Shown: positions 17,181-24,634 of the stretch, piece by piece
Layout of the letters: each line of letters opens with the position of its first letter
How positions within the stretch are numbered: the stretch's first letter is position 1
Assembly: GCA_028278145.1 (NCBI GenBank)
Contig: JANQEV010000128.1
Span: 1-38,277 of the forward strand
Length of the DNA: 38,277 nt
Source: Chromatiales bacterium
GTDB taxonomy: Bacteria > Pseudomonadota > Gammaproteobacteria > Chromatiales > Chromatiaceae
Direction of reading: 5' to 3'
Program-made: the position numbers and the translations under genes
The notes under the pieces: generated by a model
Database searches by the model: none
Seen by the model: only the letters and a program-made list of their open reading frames with translations
Told to the model about the DNA's origin: nothing

Positions 17181-18524
17181 ATGACAAAAATAGAACATCA
17201 GACACGAGTTGTAATCATGGGGGCAGCCGGGCGTGATTTTCACAATTTCAATATGGTGTATCGTGATGATCCTGATAGCGAGGTTGTCGCATTTACCGCA
17301 ACCCAGATACCTGAGATAGCGGGGCGTCTTTATCCAGCTGCGCTTGCCGGCAAGCAATACCCACAAGGCATTCCCATCGTTGCAGAGGAAAAACTTGAAG
17401 AGTTGTGTAAAACCCGGCACATCGATCAAGTCGTCTTTGCCTATAGTGATATCACCCATGATCGAGTAATGCACAACGCGTCTATTGTTCTTGCCAGTGG
17501 AGCCGATTTCCTGTTGCTTGGACCTGAACGGACCATGCTCAAATCCAAGGTGCCAGTTATCGCCTGCTGCGCAGTGCGTACCGGTTGCGGCAAGTCACAA
17601 ACAACCCGCTGGCTGTCGCGATTGCTGAAAGAACATGGCCTGCAAGTTGCGGTAATTCGCCACCCCATGCCATATGGCGACCTTGAACGCCAGGCGGTGC
17701 AACGCTTCTCTGTCCAAGCTGATCTTGATGCTGCCGATTGTACAATCGAAGAGCGTGAAGAGTACGAACCCCATTTAGCACTTGGCAACAGAGTGTATGC
17801 GGGTATCGATTATGCCGAGATCGTGGCACGCGCTGAAGAAGAAGCTGATGTTATCTTGTGGGATGGCGGAAATAACGACTTCTCCTTCGTTCGCCCTGAT
17901 CTGCACATCGTATTGGTAGATCCGCTTCGCCCTGGGAACGAAGCCACCCATCATCCGGGCGAGGCCGTGCTACGCATGGCTGATATTATCCTCATAGCAA
18001 AAACAAACTCAGCATCCGATGCAGATATTCAATCTGCCAGCGAGGCGGTACGGAAGATCAACGCTACCGCGCCAATCGTTTGGGGTGCATCACCGGTACA
18101 GCTAGATGATAATGAAATGGTTCGCGGGAAACGTGCGCTCGTGGTGGAAGATGGCCCAACAATCACACACGGAGATATGCCCTATGGCGCTGGTTATGTC
18201 GCCGCCATAGACGCCCAGGCGTCAGAAATCATTAACCCCCGCAGTTTTGCTGTAGATGCAATCGCTGAAGTCTATCTCAAATATCCGCACATTGGAGCTG
18301 TCTTGCCTGCCGTCGGTTATAACCCTTCTCAGCTTCAGGCATTGAGTGAGACGATTAATGCAGCAGTAGCCGATGTGGTTGTATCGGCAACTCCGTGCGA
18401 TCTTGCTGCTCTCATTGAAATCAACAAGCCCGTGATACGTGCCAGTTACAAGTTTGCTGAAGTTGGTGAACCAGGATTGGGTAGTGTTGTTAACTCATTC
18501 CTGAGAAAAAGAGATCTGATCTAG
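17181..18524 (+). CDS. Cyclic 2,3-diphosphoglycerate synthetase-like GTPase
   Basis: The 447-residue cytoplasmic protein has a Rossmann-like N-terminus (RVVIMGAAGRDFHNFNMVYRD, residues 9-29), a P-loop-like RTGCGKSQTTR at 133-143, and WDGGNND at about 225-231. This set matches the cpgS family, which in Methanothermus makes cyclic 2,3-diphosphoglycerate from 2,3-diphosphoglycerate and ATP. Bacterial members are usually called GTPases and their substrate is not settled. AGGA before the ATG is the ribosome-binding site. It converges on a carbamate kinase gene 35 bp away, and both use phosphoryl transfer chemistry. Confidence 0.85.
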   Translation: MTKIEHQTRVVIMGAAGRDFHNFNMVYRDDPDSEVVAFTATQIPEIAGRLYPAALAGKQYPQGIPIVAEEKLEELCKTRHIDQVVFAYSDITHDRVMHNASIVLASGADFLLLGPERTMLKSKVPVIACCAVRTGCGKSQTTRWLSRLLKEHGLQVAVIRHPMPYGDLERQAVQRFSVQADLDAADCTIEEREEYEPHLALGNRVYAGIDYAEIVARAEEEADVILWDGGNNDFSFVRPDLHIVLVDPLRPGNEATHHPGEAVLRMADIILIAKTNSASDADIQSASEAVRKINATAPIVWGASPVQLDDNEMVRGKRALVVEDGPTITHGDMPYGAGYVAAIDAQASEIINPRSFAVDAIAEVYLKYPHIGAVLPAVGYNPSQLQALSETINAAVADVVVSATPCDLAALIEINKPVIRASYKFAEVGEPGLGSVVNSFLRKRDLI

Positions 18525-18559
18525 CCTATCCAGTCTTGACCGCAGTGAAGCTAAAAAAG

Positions 18560-19489
18560 TTATTTCCACCATTTGGTCTCAGACTTACTGGTGATTAAAG
18601 TGCCAGCATCTCCAGTTAAAATTGCAGCTGCGTCCTTGAGCTGTCCTATACCTGCAATACCACCGCTTTGTTCAACAAACTCACAAGCCGCTTCCACTTT
18701 TGGTGCCATTGATCCCGGTGCAAAGGCGAACTCACTTATTGCTTGTGGAGAAATGCAACGAAGAGCACGAGCCTCTGGTGTTGACCAATCTGTATAAACA
18801 GCATCAACATCGGTCAGCATTAGAAGCGCATCTGCTTTCAATTCTCTTGCCAACAGCGAGCTGGCTAAATCTTTATCAATCACTGCCTCAACACCAACTA
18901 AGCTGCCATCCTTACGCTGCATGGTGGGGATGCCACCACCACCAGCACAAATAACAATTACACCCTGTTTAACGAGGAGCTCTATTACGTCTATTTCAAA
19001 GATCCGTATTGGTCGTGGTGAAGCTACTACGCGACGGAAAGATTCACCATCCTGCGTAATACTCCAATTGCGTTCTCGGGCAAGTGCCTTTGCTTCGACT
19101 TCACTATAAGTCGGGCCTATGGGCTTGGTAGGATGTTTAAAAGCAGGGTCTTTCGGATCCACTTCGATCTGGGTGAGTAGAGTTGCACATGACCGACCAT
19201 CTGGATGCAAATTGATGAGTTCTTGCTCAATAAGGTAGCCAATCATACCTTCAGTTTCGGCACCCAGAATATCTAAAGGATAAATTTCATCTGGCTTATA
19301 CGCTGCTCCCTGCAACGCAAGCAGCCCGACCTGTGGCCCGTTTCCATGGGAGATTACAAGATCATGCTGTTGAGCAAAGGGAGCAAGCGCCTTTGCTGCA
19401 ATCTGAATATTGTAGCGCTGGTTCTCTACAGTCAGTGCCTCTTCACGGCGAAGTAGTGCATTTCCACCCAGAGCAATCACTATTCTCAT
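18560..19489 (-). CDS. arcC: Carbamate kinase
   Basis: The 309-residue enzyme catalyses reversible phosphoryl transfer between ATP and carbamate; with ADP it recovers ATP from carbamoyl phosphate. Signatures are the N-terminal [31 protein letters not shown], then [12 protein letters not shown] and [11 protein letters not shown], and the C-terminal [26 protein letters not shown] with the conserved Lys. The length is typical (about 310). No arginine deiminase or ornithine carbamoyltransferase gene lies within the window, so it is not part of a visible arc operon. Its convergent neighbour is the cpgS-like gene. Confidence 0.96.
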   Translation of the reverse strand: MRIVIALGGNALLRREEALTVENQRYNIQIAAKALAPFAQQHDLVISHGNGPQVGLLALQGAAYKPDEIYPLDILGAETEGMIGYLIEQELINLHPDGRSCATLLTQIEVDPKDPAFKHPTKPIGPTYSEVEAKALARERNWSITQDGESFRRVVASPRPIRIFEIDVIELLVKQGVIVICAGGGGIPTMQRKDGSLVGVEAVIDKDLASSLLARELKADALLMLTDVDAVYTDWSTPEARALRCISPQAISEFAFAPGSMAPKVEAACEFVEQSGGIAGIGQLKDAAAILTGDAGTLITSKSETKWWK

Positions 19490-19731
19490 TGTTAACTACC
19501 TAATGTGGCCAGAGTTAATGCCTTAATGGGATAGATACAATTGTTTGATTAAAAGGCATGGTTAGGTTCAATGAAGCTGTTATATCCTCATTACCGAATT
19601 CAACTTGTTCGCACAGGGCAGTTACATCGATCAAACCCATATCTATGGTAATAGGCTATACCTGTGGATAGCGTACCCTTAGACATCTAACTTTACCTTC
19701 CGGAGGGCGTCAAAAGCGGTTGTTGAAGTAA
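19490..19731. other. Gene-free stretch upstream of arcC
   Basis: The 242 bp are upstream of arcC on the minus strand and downstream of the next gene. They probably hold the arcC promoter, but I could not place it. A short CCTTCC/GGAGGG stem near 19697-19708 is the only notable structure. Confidence 0.3.
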
Positions 19732-20265
19732 TCACAAAACAGAATTATTACCATTTTCATCATTGCCTTCATTCCAGATAGGATTATCTCTGTCATCTGG
19801 ATTTAAACGAGCTTTTTCCTGTTCATGTAAATGCCAGTATGACTTATCAATAGCCCCTTCTTCATATTCGTTTTTTTTGTCATGCTCAAACGGACACCAC
19901 CAGTTTTCTACAATTTTCGTCAGATAAGCTACATAACGAAACAGGGCTACACTAAGTGGGCAATAGAGTTTGCAATTGAAGATCCAATACCAACGATAAT
20001 GACGCAGGTTATGCCACTTTGCACCTGTGGAATAAATAATTTGATTACTGTATTTATAACGGTGTGATGCCCACTCTGGAACAAAGTCCCAGTACGGCCG
20101 TATATTGTCAGCGCCCATTAATCTTAGATGGGATTTTACAAAAAATACGCTAATAGCAACAAAGGGAATGGAAAAAATAAGCGGCATATATATTAACGGT
20201 ACACCTAAAAAGACTTTCCAAAGAGGCTGTTCATCGAAAATCTCTCCGATCTTGACGCGATCCAT
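19732..20265 (-). CDS. Single-TM protein of unknown function
   Basis: The 177-residue protein has one clear membrane helix (about 19-43, KVFLGVPLIYMPLIFSIPFV and beyond). The Trp/Tyr/His-rich middle (PYWDFVPEWASHRYKYSNQ and WHNLRHYRWYWIFNCKLYC) includes Cys at about residues 97 and 101, a third Cys in WWCPFEHDKKNEYEEG, and an acidic Asn-rich C-terminus. The Cys and His residues could bind metal, but no motif is recognised. AGGAA before the ATG supports the start. It is on the same strand as arcC but separated by 240 bp. Confidence 0.66.
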   Translation of the reverse strand: MDRVKIGEIFDEQPLWKVFLGVPLIYMPLIFSIPFVAISVFFVKSHLRLMGADNIRPYWDFVPEWASHRYKYSNQIIYSTGAKWHNLRHYRWYWIFNCKLYCPLSVALFRYVAYLTKIVENWWCPFEHDKKNEYEEGAIDKSYWHLHEQEKARLNPDDRDNPIWNEGNDENGNNSVL

Positions 20266-21236
20266 TTTTATTCCTTTCTTTCAGCAACGGTATAGGCCAT
20301 TCCTACTACCTAAGATCTATAATGTCATCTAACACAATGTATTTATAATACTATCTTTGATCAACTGGTTAGCTATGTTCCTAAGTGTCGGTATATATCT
20401 GAAAATGGCACACTCCAGAAGTTGGAGCTAACTTCCTAAGGGCCGTTTTGTGCCGAAAGGTACCGTTCTTTCTGAGAGAGTGGGGGTTGAAGTTTCAACT
20501 AATTATGATTTTGGTGGATTAGCGAAAGTACTACGTTTGATCTTATTGGCACACATATCTTTTTATCGTTAAAAAGAACAATGATATCCAGAAGTTTTGC
20601 ACAGATATGCCAAAGGCCTAAATGACAGGTCTTGCCATTTATTGTCAAGCTGGATTAGGCCTGGATGGTACCGGGGGTGCGGTACGCACCTTACTAACAA
20701 ATCTGAAAATCCCCATATCCTCTAAGTAGGTCATTCGTGTGGTTCTTTAAAAACAGTAGGTTATGGCTTGCTTCTTCATCGTTTATGAGAGCTACTTCTT
20801 ACAGCAGTTACTGAAGTGGATAAGTTAAGTAGTTATCTATTTTGCCATAGTATCGGCTTAACTATTGCTGATAACGCCATTAAACAATGTATCCAGTAAG
20901 AACCAGTGATAATCATTGATAGCATTTGTGCTAACTGTGGACATTCATATAGTACTGTAAGTGTTCATTGCCTGTGTGACCAAAGATGTCTCTGAATAAT
21001 GGACTAAACAACATCTGCTGCTAGTGAAGAAACGGACTTCACATAAGTCCTGTCAAATTGCTGCGATGTAACCAAAGGGATCATGTGTCTTAGGCATCTG
21101 AATGCTGCACCTAGAGTAAAGATGCAATTAGCTAGTATGAAAAGAGCGCAAATATAGCCGGTTGATCATTTATACTTGACAGCAGAATAAAAGTTTACTA
21201 GTTTCAGTAATAACAGAAACTACTGAATAATATGAC
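20266..21236. other. Long gene-free region with scattered hairpins
   Basis: About 970 bp without a credible gene. Visible items are TCTTTTTA/TAAAAAGA arms at 20558-20565 and 20570-20577, a GGTGCG-GTA-CGCACC hairpin near 20674-20690, and GGACTT/AAGTCC near 21026-21045. At 20825-20898 a frame reads LTIADNAIKQCIQ before a stop, faintly like the C-terminal DNN-x-AE-x-x-IRP motif of IS66 transposases, so this may be a decayed insertion sequence. The end carries the promoter and operator of the GbsR gene. Confidence 0.35.
21176..21227 (+). promoter_or_regulatory. GbsR gene promoter with overlapping dyad (operator 1)
   Basis: A consensus -35 TTGACA (21176-21181) is followed after 17 bp by TAGTTT, a weak -10 (21199-21204). 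Overlapping it is a 34-bp imperfect dyad at 21194-21227, with 13 of 17 base pairs symmetric. Its core is TAGTTTC on the left and GAAACTA on the right, and TTCAGTA/TACTGAA is nested inside. The right half contains ACAGAAACTACTGA, which recurs with one change in operator 2. The position over the -10 and start suggests autorepression by the regulator. Confidence 0.6.
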
Positions 21237-21764
21237 ATGAAACTAACACCGGTCATGGAAAAATACATTCTGCATTGGGGTGAGATGGGAACCCGTTGGG
21301 GTGTAAATAGAACCGTGGCACAGATCCAGGCCCTGCTCTATCTCTCATCCTCCGCCTTAAACGCAGAGGAGATTAGTGACACCCTCGGTGTAGCACGTTC
21401 TAACGTGAGCACAAGCATCAAGGAGCTACAGTCCTGGAAACTGATAAAGACGGTCCACCTACTTGGGGACCGCAGAGACCACTTTGAGACCCTAAAAGAC
21501 CCCTGGGACCTGTTTCACACCATTATGGAGGGTCGTAAGCAGCGCGAGTTGGATCCCACCATGTCAGTGTTACGCGAATGCGTACTTGATGGCGAACAGG
21601 ACAAACAAACCCCAAAAGACGTTAAAGAGCGCATGCGGGACGTACTTGATTTCATGGAAACCCTGGATACTTGGCATGGACAGATTAAGAACCTGCCCAG
21701 ACCAACCCTTCTGAAACTCATAAAACTGGGAGCCAAAGTACAAAAATTTCTCGGTACCAAGTAA
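21237..21764 (+). CDS. GbsR/MarR family transcriptional regulator
   Basis: The 175-residue winged-helix regulator has its DNA-binding domain at about 20-80: ALNAEEISDTLGVARSNVSTSIKEL is the helix-turn-helix, and the wing is VHLLGDRRDHFET. A C-terminal helical part (about 95-170) likely mediates dimerisation. In Bacillus, GbsR senses choline to control glycine betaine synthesis; the ligand here is unknown. No clear ribosome-binding site precedes the ATG at 21237. It is the first gene of a six-gene operon and is flanked by two dyads that share a half-site, consistent with autoregulation. Confidence 0.9.
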   Translation: MKLTPVMEKYILHWGEMGTRWGVNRTVAQIQALLYLSSSALNAEEISDTLGVARSNVSTSIKELQSWKLIKTVHLLGDRRDHFETLKDPWDLFHTIMEGRKQRELDPTMSVLRECVLDGEQDKQTPKDVKERMRDVLDFMETLDTWHGQIKNLPRPTLLKLIKLGAKVQKFLGTK

Positions 21765-21778
21765 GGCGTTTTTTTACC

Positions 21779-21808
21779 CAGTAATTTCTGTCCATACAGA
21801 AATTACTG
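21779..21808 (+). promoter_or_regulatory. Perfect 13-bp inverted repeat between regulator and next gene (operator 2)
   Basis: The arms CAGTAATTTCTGT (21779-21791) and ACAGAAATTACTG (21796-21808) are exact complements around the loop CCAT. No T-run follows, and a normal ribosome-binding site (AAAGGAAC) comes next, so it is not a typical terminator. The right arm matches operator 1 except for C/T at one position (ACAGAAAYTACTG), which favours a binding site for the same regulator. In mRNA it could also act as a processing or stability hairpin. Confidence 0.7.
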
Positions 21809-21832
21809 ACAATATATAAAGGAACTGAAACC

Positions 21833-22198
21833 ATGAATCCACTGATACTTTTCACCCTGGAGATCGCAATATCCTTAGGCATCAGCCTGATTGTTATTTC
21901 ACTCCTCAAACCCCTGCTGACAGATGTACTGATAGAAACCTGCGGAACAGAGAAGCGCGCCGCCTTTTGGGGTATGTTCACCCAACTAATGCTCTTTCTC
22001 ACCCCCCTGTTAATCGTTATCTATTTCGCACCGACTGACGTCATTTCCAACAGCAGCGTGGTGCTTGCAATCAAAGAGACTCTGTTTCGCACTCTACTCG
22101 GGGTATTCACAGGTTTGGCAATCGTTGGCCAGGTGATCTGGAAATCCATAGTCCCAAACATCCCAGAACCAGCAAACACCCCCATCATCAAGGAATGA
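21833..22198 (+). CDS. Small integral membrane protein, unknown
   Basis: The 121-residue protein has three predicted membrane helices (about 4-26, 47-68 and 85-106), with a loop containing TCGTEKRAAFW after the first. I do not recognise the family. AAAGGAACTGAAACC provides the ribosome-binding site. It lies between operator 2 and the SDR gene, which starts 4 nt after its stop, so it is cotranscribed and probably works at the membrane with the SDR/DoxX-like and DUF2269 proteins. Confidence 0.75.
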   Translation: MNPLILFTLEIAISLGISLIVISLLKPLLTDVLIETCGTEKRAAFWGMFTQLMLFLTPLLIVIYFAPTDVISNSSVVLAIKETLFRTLLGVFTGLAIVGQVIWKSIVPNIPEPANTPIIKE

Positions 22199-22202
22199 TG
22201 CC

Positions 22203-23492
22203 ATGCGAATCCTAATCACTGGGGCAACAGGTTTTATTGGCAGCCATATCACCAATACCATGATCAAAGCCGGGCATGAAGTCGTCCTCTGTGTCCGCAA
22301 TACAGCCACAGCCCAACTTCAATTTCATGGAGCAGAGTGCATTCGAGTGGATTTTGCCCAAGACCACGAAGTGGCATCTTGGCTGCCCCGCTTAAAGAAC
22401 ATCGATATTGTGATCAATGCAGTTGGGATCATTCGCGAACACGGAAAGCAAACCTTTGAGGCCTTGCATCGCAATACTCCAAGCGCACTGTTTCAGGCCT
22501 GTGAAATCGCCAAGGTAAAACGAGTCATCCAGATCTCTGCCTTGGGGGCCGACAAGACCGCACTGAGTCAGTACCATTTAATCAAAAGGTCTGCCGACAG
22601 TGTTCTTTCAAAATTAAATCTGGACTGGGCCATCCTCATGCCGTCGATTGTCTATGGCCCCAAAGCCAAAAGTATGGCTCTGTTCAAGGCCATTGCCAGT
22701 CTGCCAGTAATCCCCTTGGTTGATGCTGGAGACCAGCCGGTACAGCCGATTCATATCAGTGACTTGTTAGCCGCCGTAGAGAACTGCGTTGAAGCAGAAT
22801 ATCCCATTAACAAGCGCATAGAACTGATGGGGCCAGAACCCATCACCATGAAGGAACTCTACTCCAGTTTAAGAAACTGGCTAGGCTATGGTCCACCACG
22901 ATTCATATCGCTCCCATACTCCATGGCACTGCTGTTTGCACGCTGGTGTGGGTTCCTGAGAAAAACACCAATAGGCAAGGAAGCAGTTCAAATGCTACGC
23001 AGAGGAAATGTGGGTGATGTTACAGGCTTCATTAATGCCTATGGTTATCTTCCGAAAAGCCTGGACCAGTGCCTGACAGATTCTCCAGCACAACAAGCAG
23101 ACCGCTGGCATGCTGGCCTCTATTTCTTACGCCCTTTATTGCGTTGGAGCATAGCCTTTGTATGGATTTTCACCGGCATCATTTCTGCCCTCGTGGTACC
23201 TACTGAGGTCAGTTATACCATGCTGGATAAAGCGGGGATCACCGGAATTCTTGCCCCCATCATGCTATACGGTGCATCGGCAACTGACATACTGATCGGT
23301 TTGGCTGTATTTAGCCGTTTCCAACCTAATATGATCGGCTGGTTTCAGATAGCGCTGATTGCTCTATACACGACGATCATCACCGTATCCCAACCTGAAC
23401 AGTGGCTTCACCCCTTTGGCCCGGTCACAAAGAATGCCCCAATGATCCTGGCCATTCTCACTATGATGATTCTGGAGAAAAACAATGACTGA
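22203..23492 (+). CDS. NAD(P)-binding SDR/epimerase fused to DoxX-like membrane domain
   Basis: The 429-residue protein has an extended/atypical SDR domain (1-295) with the dinucleotide motif GATGFIG at 7-13, INAVGIIRE at about 71-79 and YHLIK (Tyr124, Lys128), which matches the catalytic YxxxK. The C-terminal part (about 310-425) has four membrane helices of the DoxX-like type. This fusion anchors an oxidoreductase or epimerase activity to the inner membrane; substrates may be lipidic or quinone-like, but this is inference. The next gene overlaps its end by 8 bp, so translation is coupled. Confidence 0.9.
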   Translation: MRILITGATGFIGSHITNTMIKAGHEVVLCVRNTATAQLQFHGAECIRVDFAQDHEVASWLPRLKNIDIVINAVGIIREHGKQTFEALHRNTPSALFQACEIAKVKRVIQISALGADKTALSQYHLIKRSADSVLSKLNLDWAILMPSIVYGPKAKSMALFKAIASLPVIPLVDAGDQPVQPIHISDLLAAVENCVEAEYPINKRIELMGPEPITMKELYSSLRNWLGYGPPRFISLPYSMALLFARWCGFLRKTPIGKEAVQMLRRGNVGDVTGFINAYGYLPKSLDQCLTDSPAQQADRWHAGLYFLRPLLRWSIAFVWIFTGIISALVVPTEVSYTMLDKAGITGILAPIMLYGASATDILIGLAVFSRFQPNMIGWFQIALIALYTTIITVSQPEQWLHPFGPVTKNAPMILAILTMMILEKNND

Positions 23493-23961
23493 GTACTTTA
23501 TTGTCAAGTGGGCTCACATATTAAGCGCAACCCTACTATTTGGTACCGGCCTGGGTAGTGCTTTCTACAAATGGACAGCCGACCGCAGTAATAACCTTTC
23601 AGCAATAGCACATACTAACCGGATTGTGGTCATTGCCGATTGGGCATTTACAACACCCACGGTGATTATCCAGCCCATCACTGGCTTGTGGTTACTCCAT
23701 CTGCTTGGCATTCCCATAAGCCAAGGCTGGGTAGCTGTTACCATCCTGCTCTACGCCATTGCCGGGGCCTGTTGGTTACCAGTCGTATGGCTACAGATCA
23801 AGATGCGCGACATGTCACAGTCCGCAGTTGAAAACCACCAATCATTAACCCCTCTATATCACCGTTATGCACGATCATGGTTCTGGCTGGGTATCCCAGC
23901 GTTTGTATCTATGGTCGCTGTTTATTTTCTTATGGTTTTTAAACCTACAATCGGAATTTAG
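23485..23961 (+). CDS. DUF2269 family integral membrane protein
   Basis: The 158-residue protein has four membrane helices (about 6-26, 47-70, 78-103 and 130-152). The N-terminal KWAHILSATLLFGTGLGSAFY and later WLLHLLGIPISQGWV match the DUF2269 pattern. His and Trp residues in the helices could contact a quinone or cofactor, although the family has no proven function. It overlaps the SDR/DoxX-like gene by 8 bp. SDR with DUF2269 is an arrangement I associate with bacterial membrane oxidoreductase clusters. Confidence 0.85.
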   Translation: MTEYFIVKWAHILSATLLFGTGLGSAFYKWTADRSNNLSAIAHTNRIVVIADWAFTTPTVIIQPITGLWLLHLLGIPISQGWVAVTILLYAIAGACWLPVVWLQIKMRDMSQSAVENHQSLTPLYHRYARSWFWLGIPAFVSMVAVYFLMVFKPTIGI

Positions 23962-23972
23962 GGAGAGAAGAC

Positions 23973-24593
23973 ATGGAGTCAGATAACAGACAACCGGTAA
24001 TAAAGCAGGCCCTTGGTGAGCAATGGGATGAGTTAGATAAAACTGTTAAGAGGCATTACAACATTACGCCTGGTGAAGAATCAAAGATGGTTATCCGAGG
24101 CGTTATGAGTGAGGTGTACCATTCAAATATTGCGAAACTATTCCTGCTTCCAGGCCGTATATTTGGAGCACTTGTACCCTACCGTGGCAATAACGTTCCC
24201 ACAGAGGTCACCAACTGGACAACCAGTGATGATGCCAGCGCCATGCACTGGCATCGGACACTAGCATTTGATAATCGCCCACCTGTGATATTTCAGTCCA
24301 GAATGGAGCATTGCAGTGGTAGCGAGATCATTGAGTACGTCAAATATGGCATGGGTATTCGGTTGCATACGTATACCCAAGACAAAGCCCTCCATTTCCG
24401 CAGTCTGGGTTACGTTTGGAAGATCGGCCCATTTTCACTGCCTATCCCTAACTGGATGATTCTCGGCGATGCAGAAATCATCGAGAAGTCGCTCTCAGAC
24501 AAAGAGTTCTTCATAGACTTCAATATGTTTCACCCACTGTTTGGAAAAACGTTTTCTTACACCGGGACTTTTGTAATTGATGAGGCCGACTAA
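23973..24593 (+). CDS. DUF4166 domain protein
   Basis: The 206-residue soluble protein has an N-terminal helix (VIKQALGEQWDELDKTVKRHY), then a predominantly beta region. Features typical of DUF4166 are the early G-x-W-x-x-L-x-x-x-x-x-x-HY and the later AMHWHRTLAFDN and VKYGMGIRLHTYTQDKAL segments. The IPNWMILGDAEIIEKSLS stretch also fits. The family is often found next to NAD(P)-binding proteins; its activity is unknown. GGGAGAG lies 5 nt before the ATG. It is in the operon 11 nt after DUF2269. Confidence 0.85.
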   Translation: MESDNRQPVIKQALGEQWDELDKTVKRHYNITPGEESKMVIRGVMSEVYHSNIAKLFLLPGRIFGALVPYRGNNVPTEVTNWTTSDDASAMHWHRTLAFDNRPPVIFQSRMEHCSGSEIIEYVKYGMGIRLHTYTQDKALHFRSLGYVWKIGPFSLPIPNWMILGDAEIIEKSLSDKEFFIDFNMFHPLFGKTFSYTGTFVIDEAD

Positions 24594-24634
24594 AGATCTA
24601 ACCACTCTCAGATTCAGAGATAAGGAACATCGAA

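Noticed and set aside
20825..20898. IS66 transposase gene fragment as a firm feature
   Set aside because: Similarity is limited to a few residues around a DNA-x-x-x-x-x-I pattern and there are no terminal repeats, so it is only mentioned as a possibility.
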